Origin: a virus
Length of the DNA stretch: 30,221 bases
IMG/VR virus record: IMGVR_UViG_3300028410_000044
Span: 1 to 30,221 of that record
Direction: 5' to 3' (one strand)
Below the pieces are notes generated by a model. It had not been told where the DNA came from. It was given only the letters and a program-made list of their open reading frames with translations, and ran no database searches. Of this stretch, positions 25,542 to 30,221 are shown one piece after another; positions within the stretch are counted from its first letter, which is position 1; every line of letters begins with the position of its first letter. Both the position numbers and the translations under genes were made by a program.

Positions 25542-28500
25542 ATGAGCTGGAAAAAACATTTTACACCGGTTCCGACTGGGAACAACAGCACAGGCAGTTT
25601 CTCGCCGCTCGGTGGACAAAGTGGCTCAATGCCAGGACCAGCCACAAGAAATTATACTTCACATCTTCCAGATGTGTACACAGGGTCCCCGAACCGTATC
25701 GAAAGATATAACCAGTACAATACTATGGATCAAGACAGCGAAGTAAATGCTGCTCTTGATATTCTTGCAGAGTTTTGTACACAGAAAGACAGTCAAAACG
25801 GCACTAGCTTTATTATCAACTTTAAACAAAACGCTAGCACAACCGAAACCACTGTTCTTCAAAAGTATCTACAGCAATGGTATAAGCTAAACAAACTTGA
25901 CACAAGAATGTTTCGTATTATTCGAAACACGTTTAAGTACGGTGATCAAATCTTTGTACGTGATCCAGAAACTAAAAAGCTATTCCATGTTGACCCAAGT
26001 AACCTAACAAAAATTATTGTTAACGAAAGTGAAGGTAAAACACCTGAACAGTATATCGTTAAAGACTTCAATCTAAACTTTGGTGAGTTGGTAGCAACTG
26101 CTCCTTACCCACAAGAAGGTCACGTAGGCGATCACGCTACTTCTTATAATAAGGGCGGAAGCTCGCAGGGCTACCTGTCTGGACAGAAAACAGCAGGCGG
26201 CATAGCAGGTACTAGATTCTCGTTAGACCAAACAGAAATTGCTGTTTCTGCTGAAAACGTAGTTCACTTGTCAATGAGCGAAGGACTAGATGTCAACTAT
26301 CCATTTGGTAACAGCCTGTTAGAAACTATATTCAAAGTCTACAAGCAGAAAGAGTTGCTTGAGGATGCGATTATTATCTATCGTGTGCAACGTGCACCAG
26401 AGCGTCGTGTATTTTACGTTGATGTTGGTAATATGCCAAGCCACCTTGCGATGCAATTTGTTGAGCGAGTAAAAACTGAAATACACCAAAGACGCATTCC
26501 AAGTCAGACAGGGGGCGGACAAAACGTAATTGACTCGAGCTACAATCCTCTCTGTTTGGATTTATCTACAAGGATTCCTCTACTTGACGGAAGAACATTA
26601 GCATTAACTGAGTTAATTGCAGAATTTGAGAAAGGAAAAGAAAACTGGGCATACAGTTGTGATCCTGTGACTGGCAAAATAGCGCCAGGCGTAATTAACT
26701 GGGCTGGTATTACTCGCAGAAATACACAAACTATTCAATTAACATTTGATAATGGCGAAACTTTAGTTTGTACCCCAGACCACAAGATACCAGTATTTGG
26801 AAAAGGTATGGTAGAGGCCAAGGACATCGTCGAAACTGATAGTTTAATATCTTTTAATAAAAGAAACAAAAAGATATCGTCTAAATCTAATGACTATGAG
26901 CAAGTTTGGGATCATAGCAAGAAGGAATGGATGTGGACTCATCGAGTTGTAGGCGAGTTTTTTAGAAACTTGAGCAAACATCAGGAATTTACATACCTTG
27001 AACAAAATGTAGGAAAGTCTAAAGCAGTAATACATCACCAAGATTATAATCGCTTTAATAACGATCCACGTAATCTTCAATACATGAATAAAGCTGATCA
27101 CATACAGTACCATGCTGCAAATAAATCAGATTACTGGTCTAATCTATCAGAAGAAGAATTTCAGTTAGTTACAGGAAAGATTTCTAATACGTTAAAAACA
27201 CATTGGAAGAATATGACTATTGTAGAAAGACAATCAGCTCTTTACAATATTAGGTCAGCACAACAGAGATCAGTGTGGATGAGACAGAACGATACTGCGA
27301 CTATGATCAGTTATAAAGAGAACGCTGGCAAATCTAGAAGAGACTACCTTAATAGTAATCCAGCTGCGATGCAACAAGTGGTAAAAAACTTGGAATCTAG
27401 AGTTAAAATAAAAAATCAATCGTTGCGTTTGACATTTGAAATGTTACAGATAGTAGTGGACATAGTTAAAACTCAGTCAACAAACAAGAACACTGTAATT
27501 AATCTTTGTGACAATAACAAACAGTTACTGGATCTATTAAAGAAAGAAAATTCAGTTGCTCTTGATTATAAGAACGCTCAGTGTAAGATTGACTTTACGC
27601 GATTTGGTTATAGCAAACTAAATCGACTTCTTAAGAAAAACGGATACACTAACTGGAAACAGTTTGTAAAAGAGATCGATCAGTTTAACCACAAAGTAGT
27701 AAAAATAGAAGTAGTGTCTAATCGAGATACAGGAACTATTACCATAGACGGTACTGAAAAATGGCACAACTATCACACGTTTGCTATCGAAAGTGGTATC
27801 TTTGTTAAAAATTCGATCAACGAAGACTACTTCTTCCCGCAAACAGCAGAAGGTCGTGGGTCTAAAGTTGAAACACTACCAGGCGGTACTAACCTTGGCG
27901 AAATTGACGACCTTCGTTACTTTACTAACAAGATGGTTAGAGCATTGCGCATTCCTAGCTCATACCTGCCAACAGGTGCTGAAGATTCAAGCAGCCAATA
28001 CAATGATGGCCGAGTAGGCACTGCCTACATACAAGAACTCCGCTTTAACACCTACTGTGAGCGTCTACAAGGGCTGCTGATAGAAGGTTTTGACCAAGAG
28101 TTCAAGCGTTACTTGCTGGAAAAAGGTGTAAACATTGATACGTCGATGTTTGATCTAAAGTTCCAACCACCACAGAACTTTGCTGCTTATCGTCAAAGTG
28201 AAATTGACAATGCTCGTATTCCTACGTTTACGCAGATGTCAGCTATTCCGTTTATATCAAATCGCTTTGCACTCAAGCGTTTCCTAGGCCTAACCGAAGA
28301 AGAAGTTGCAGAAAACGAGCGCCTGTGGAGAGAAGAGAACGAAGACGAGCTAGACACTGGTGCAGGCGATGCTGCTGACGAGCTACAAGGTGGCGGCGTT
28401 ACAGGCGGTGGCCTGGAAGGCGACCTTGATGGTCTTGAGGACGAAGTTGATGACACTGGTGGCGATTTCGGCGGTGACGGTGAACCTCCGCTATCAACTA

Positions 28501-28565
28501 CAGACGAAGCACCAGGCGGCGGCGAAGCCGGCGGTGGTGACGGAGATATCGGCGGCTCGATATAA
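25542..28565 (+). CDS. 20: Portal vertex protein gp20 with an in-frame intein
   Basis: The 1007-residue frame is the T4-type portal, the dodecameric vertex through which DNA is packaged, interrupted by a 420-residue intein at 338-757. The N-extein has portal-like segments YNTMDQDSEVNAALDIL, FRIIRNTFKYGDQIFVRDPE and RVQRAPERRVFYVDVGNMP. The C-extein begins SINEDYFFPQTAEGRGSKVE and has TLPGGTNLGEIDDLRYF and ALRIPSSYLP. After splicing the product would be 587 aa, near T4 gp20 (524 aa). The last about 70 residues form a Gly/Asp/Glu-rich, probably disordered tail. The gene begins one base after the tape measure stop. Splicing is needed because the intein sits inside the most conserved part of the portal. 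Confidence 0.95.
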   Translation: MSWKKHFTPVPTGNNSTGSFSPLGGQSGSMPGPATRNYTSHLPDVYTGSPNRIERYNQYNTMDQDSEVNAALDILAEFCTQKDSQNGTSFIINFKQNASTTETTVLQKYLQQWYKLNKLDTRMFRIIRNTFKYGDQIFVRDPETKKLFHVDPSNLTKIIVNESEGKTPEQYIVKDFNLNFGELVATAPYPQEGHVGDHATSYNKGGSSQGYLSGQKTAGGIAGTRFSLDQTEIAVSAENVVHLSMSEGLDVNYPFGNSLLETIFKVYKQKELLEDAIIIYRVQRAPERRVFYVDVGNMPSHLAMQFVERVKTEIHQRRIPSQTGGGQNVIDSSYNPLCLDLSTRIPLLDGRTLALTELIAEFEKGKENWAYSCDPVTGKIAPGVINWAGITRRNTQTIQLTFDNGETLVCTPDHKIPVFGKGMVEAKDIVETDSLISFNKRNKKISSKSNDYEQVWDHSKKEWMWTHRVVGEFFRNLSKHQEFTYLEQNVGKSKAVIHHQDYNRFNNDPRNLQYMNKADHIQYHAANKSDYWSNLSEEEFQLVTGKISNTLKTHWKNMTIVERQSALYNIRSAQQRSVWMRQNDTATMISYKENAGKSRRDYLNSNPAAMQQVVKNLESRVKIKNQSLRLTFEMLQIVVDIVKTQSTNKNTVINLCDNNKQLLDLLKKENSVALDYKNAQCKIDFTRFGYSKLNRLLKKNGYTNWKQFVKEIDQFNHKVVKIEVVSNRDTGTITIDGTEKWHNYHTFAIESGIFVKNSINEDYFFPQTAEGRGSKVETLPGGTNLGEIDDLRYFTNKMVRALRIPSSYLPTGAEDSSSQYNDGRVGTAYIQELRFNTYCERLQGLLIEGFDQEFKRYLLEKGVNIDTSMFDLKFQPPQNFAAYRQSEIDNARIPTFTQMSAIPFISNRFALKRFLGLTEEEVAENERLWREENEDELDTGAGDAADELQGGGVTGGGLEGDLDGLEDEVDDTGGDFGGDGEPPLSTTDEAPGGGEAGGGDGDIGGSI
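26553..27812 (+). mobile_element. Intein with HNH homing endonuclease inside the portal gene
   Basis: Residues 338-757 of the frame form an intein. Block A starts at Cys338 (CLDLSTRIPLLDGR). Block B has CTPDH with His414 at its expected place. The C-terminal block is HNYHTFAIESGIFVKN, ending in Asn757 before Ser758 as the +1 residue. The usual penultimate His is replaced by Lys756. Between the splicing blocks lies an HNH endonuclease motif at 498-524 (VIHHQDYNRFNNDPRNLQYM, then HIQYH), followed by basic helical DNA-binding-like segments to about residue 720. The insertion point is Asn-Pro-Leu | Ser-Ile-Asn-Glu-Asp-Tyr, a conserved portal motif, as is usual for inteins. The intein DNA looks more AT-rich than the flanking portal sequence, suggesting separate origin. 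The frame is intact, so homing may still be active. Confidence 0.93.
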
Positions 28566-28568
28566 ATA
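28561..28568 (+). promoter_or_regulatory. Exact late promoter octamer overlapping the gp20 stop
   Basis: TATAAATA (28561-28568) is an exact T4 late octamer and contains the gp20 stop codon. A start site about 6 bases downstream would fall at the next ATG (28574), so the first gene would have almost no leader while the following ones would be transcribed normally. Confidence 0.45.
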
Positions 28569-28573
28569 CAGTT

Positions 28574-28816
28574 ATGATACTACGTGAACTTTTCTACTTT
28601 GACCCTGAAACTACCGAACCGACGAAAGACGATTCTTACGAGCCTCAACACGATCAAACTCCAGTTAAGAAATCAGACACTCGGAAAACTAGGTTAACAC
28701 TAGGTCAGCTCAACAGAATAAGAAAATCTAGCGAACTGCACAAAAAAGAACAAGAGAAAGATCTTGTGCATGTTAAACAAATGTATGGCGGCACTGGGGA
28801 AGAAGAGGCACTATGA
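28574..28816 (+). CDS. Small charged protein downstream of the portal gene, function unknown
   Basis: The 80-aa protein begins MILRELFYFDPETTEPTKDD and continues with a charged helix (RLTLGQLNRIRKSSELHKKE, then KDLVHVKQMYGG). It has no domain that I recognise. T4 encodes the 80-aa prohead core protein gp67 at this position, but that protein is very acidic and this one is mixed-charge. The acidic core-like gene lies two genes further on. The location between portal and core genes suggests a small capsid or core component, by inference only. The start lies 8 bases after the gp20 stop, with no clear Shine-Dalgarno sequence and a late octamer just upstream. Confidence 0.7.
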   Translation: MILRELFYFDPETTEPTKDDSYEPQHDQTPVKKSDTRKTRLTLGQLNRIRKSSELHKKEQEKDLVHVKQMYGGTGEEEAL

Positions 28817-28819
28817 TCT

Positions 28820-29434
28820 ATGGAAGAAGTTGCGTTTGTTTTAGGTAACGGTACAAGTAGAGCCCCAGTAGACATACAAAAATTAAGAAAAAACGGACCT
28901 GTTTACGCTTGTAATGCAGTATACAGAACAGACGTTGTAGATCATTTAATAGCAGTTGATGCTAAAATGGTCGCTGAAATAGCTCAATCGGGCTACCAGC
29001 ATAAACATCCAACCTGGACTAACTTCAGAAAAAGTAATAGAAACTATAATGGCTTTAGATTTATAGAACCTCGTCTAGGATGGAGTTCAGGTCCCTCAGC
29101 AATGTTCCTAGCAAGCAGTCACCAAAAGAAACACATATACATCTTAGGGTTTGACTATAAAGGAACTAATAACGGCAAGAATATTAATAACATTTTCGCC
29201 GATACCCAAAACTATAAACAGTCAGAAGCAAAGGCTACGTACTATGGTAACTGGTTAAAACAGACTTGTCAAGTAATAAAAGACAACCCAGGAATACAAT
29301 ACACACGAGTTATCCAGCCTGATAATTACTGCCCGCCGGAGCTAAATAACTTTGAGAACTTTAATACTATCCACGTAGATGAGTTCTGTAATATCCTACC
29401 GCACGAGTGCATATCTCAAAACGAGCCGTTTTGA
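28820..29434 (+). CDS. Rossmann-like protein of unknown function (possibly DUF115/glycosyltransferase-like)
   Basis: The 204-aa protein opens with a beta strand and glycine loop (EEVAFVLGNGTSRAPVDI), then PVYACNAVYRTDVVDHLIAVD and, in the middle, WSSGPSAMFLASSHQKKHIY followed by ILGFDYKGTNNGKNINNIF. The pattern GNGxS at the N-terminus, a conserved ACNA and a later ILGFD strand suggests a Rossmann-type nucleotide-binding fold. I associate it loosely with DUF115/MptE-like and sialyltransferase-like proteins. From memory, related hypothetical proteins occur in marine myoviruses. No substrate can be named. It lies between the portal-linked small protein and the prohead core gene and should be expressed late. 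Start is ATG at 28820, three bases after the previous stop, with AGAGG about 12 bases upstream. Confidence 0.7.
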   Translation: MEEVAFVLGNGTSRAPVDIQKLRKNGPVYACNAVYRTDVVDHLIAVDAKMVAEIAQSGYQHKHPTWTNFRKSNRNYNGFRFIEPRLGWSSGPSAMFLASSHQKKHIYILGFDYKGTNNGKNINNIFADTQNYKQSEAKATYYGNWLKQTCQVIKDNPGIQYTRVIQPDNYCPPELNNFENFNTIHVDEFCNILPHECISQNEPF

Positions 29435-29465
29435 GCGCCTTTATCTGCTATTTTAATGAATCTTG

Positions 29466-29513
29466 TTAAATACAATTGACAGCCTTACCATAGGTACATT
29501 TTGTAACAGGAGA
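29466..29513 (+). promoter_or_regulatory. Probable late promoter and ribosome binding site of the prohead core gene
   Basis: In the 85-bp gap, TTAAATA (29466-29472) is a one-mismatch match to the ATAAATA core. AGGAGA (29508-29513) lies 6 bases before the ATG at 29520. TTGACA at 29476-29481 has no convincing -10 partner at 16-18 bases, so a late promoter is preferred. Confidence 0.4.
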
Positions 29514-29519
29514 ACACAA

Positions 29520-30221
29520 ATGGCAGATTTAAGTAAATTCGAACAAATGCTAGAACGGCTCATCAATGAGGACCGCGACGGCGCACAAGATCTATTCCAC
29601 GAAATTGTAGTTGAGAAATCACGCAGCATCTATGAGTCACTTCTAGAAAGCGACGACGAAGACGAAGAAATGGAAGAAGCTTCAGAAGAAGATGAAGACG
29701 AAGACGATGACGAAGAAGGTTATAACGAAGACTTTAACCTAGACGAGTTTGAAGTCGAAGCTGACGACGACATGATGGGCGGCGACGCTACTGATGACAT
29801 GATCGGCGACCTTGGCGCAGAAGATGGCGAAGACGACGAAGTTGACTTTGACATGGGCGGCGAAGGCGAAGAAGGCGACGTTGAAGATCGCGTAGTTGAC
29901 CTAGAAGACGCACTTGACGAACTCAAAGCAGAGTTTGACAAAATGATAGGCGGCGAAGACGACATGGGCTTTATGCCAGGTGACGGCGACGACGAAGAAG
30001 GCGACTTCGGCGATGACGAAGAAGACGAAGAAGGTGACGAAGAGGAAGAAGACGAAAGTTTCCAATTCGAAGCTAAGAAAGATGACAAGAAAGACGACAA
30101 GAAAGACGCTAAGAAAGATGCTAAGAAAAAGACATCAGGCGAAGAAATGCGTGAATACGTAGAAAAGGTTCAGGGCGGCGACCTAGGCTCAAAGATTGGT
30201 GGCGATAACGGCACTAACACT
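29520..30221 (+). CDS. Acidic prohead core/scaffold protein, gp67/gp68-like (partial, 3' end beyond window)
   Basis: This frame is open from ATG 29520 to the last base (234 codons). The first 40 residues form a helix (MADLSKFEQMLERLINED, then AQDLFHEIVVEKSRSIYESL) like the N-terminus of T4 gp67. About 150 residues dominated by Asp, Glu and Gly follow, with one heptad-like helix (VEDRVVDLEDALDELKAEF). A Lys/Asp repeat (about residues 186-202, units like KKDD and KKDA) precedes a final conserved-looking GEEMREYVEKVQGGDLG. Extremely acidic, low-complexity proteins of this sort form the T4 prohead core and are degraded by the gp21 protease during maturation. It is far larger than T4 gp67 (80 aa). 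The start is fixed by AGGAGA 6 bases upstream. Confidence 0.78.
   Translation, partial: MADLSKFEQMLERLINEDRDGAQDLFHEIVVEKSRSIYESLLESDDEDEEMEEASEEDEDEDDDEEGYNEDFNLDEFEVEADDDMMGGDATDDMIGDLGAEDGEDDEVDFDMGGEGEEGDVEDRVVDLEDALDELKAEFDKMIGGEDDMGFMPGDGDDEEGDFGDDEEDEEGDEEEEDESFQFEAKKDDKKDDKKDAKKDAKKKTSGEEMREYVEKVQGGDLGSKIGGDNGTNT

Noticed and set aside
29476-29504. Sigma-70 promoter before the prohead core gene
   Set aside because: TTGACA is perfect but the hexamer 17 bases downstream is TTTTGT; a late-type motif nearby is the better explanation.
29720-30100. 126-codon minus-strand ORF made mostly of serine
   Set aside because: Antisense of the Asp/Glu codons (GAC, GAA, GAT) of the prohead core gene.

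Overview
The window is part of the genome of a T4-like myovirus, most likely marine. No host gene is visible. It carries T4-type baseplate genes (gp48, gp53, gp5, gp25, gp6), the late-transcription sigma factor gp55, the recombination nuclease pair gp47/gp46, a tape measure, the portal gp20 and a prohead-core protein. Exact or near-exact copies of the T4 late promoter octamer (TATAAATA/NATAAATA) precede several virion genes. Moderate-to-low GC and the look of the proteins suggest a marine bacterial host such as an alphaproteobacterium. The host itself cannot be read from this sequence.

Layout. (1) 1-16335, minus strand, read right to left: a baseplate operon gp48 > gp53 > 959-aa hub-like protein > gp5 (OB fold plus beta-helix, no lysozyme seen) > gp25 > gp6 (1166 aa) > a structural gene of at least 2130 codons that runs off the left edge. 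The ORFs are almost contiguous, with two TAATG overlaps. (2) 16336-16425: a divergent promoter region with a perfect sigma-70 promoter and a perfect late octamer in front of gp55. (3) 16426-20931, plus strand: gp55, gp47 (Mre11-like), gp46 (Rad50-like), an unknown 114-aa protein and an Hjc-type resolvase. (4) 20932-21584: a gap between convergent genes holding a 10-bp-phased repeat, a hairpin-rich stretch that may be an RNA gene, and a terminator serving the minus strand. (5) 21585-22678, minus strand: a gp26-like/tail-chaperone-like gene overlapping a 75-aa ORF, with a complete-looking programmed -1 frameshift signal at the junction. (6) 22679-30221, plus strand: tape measure, portal gp20 interrupted by an HNH-endonuclease intein, a small protein, a Rossmann-like protein and an acidic prohead-core protein that runs off the right edge.

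How it fits together: gp55 directs host RNA polymerase to the late octamers. The minus-strand operon and the right-hand plus operon supply the baseplate, tail and capsid. The gp47/gp46/resolvase group handles recombination-dependent replication and junction resolution before packaging. The most noteworthy items are the frameshift cassette at 21760-21824, which would make a 364-aa fusion beside the tape measure gene in the manner of lambda gpG/gpGT; the intein inside the portal gene; and the unexplained structured intergenic region.
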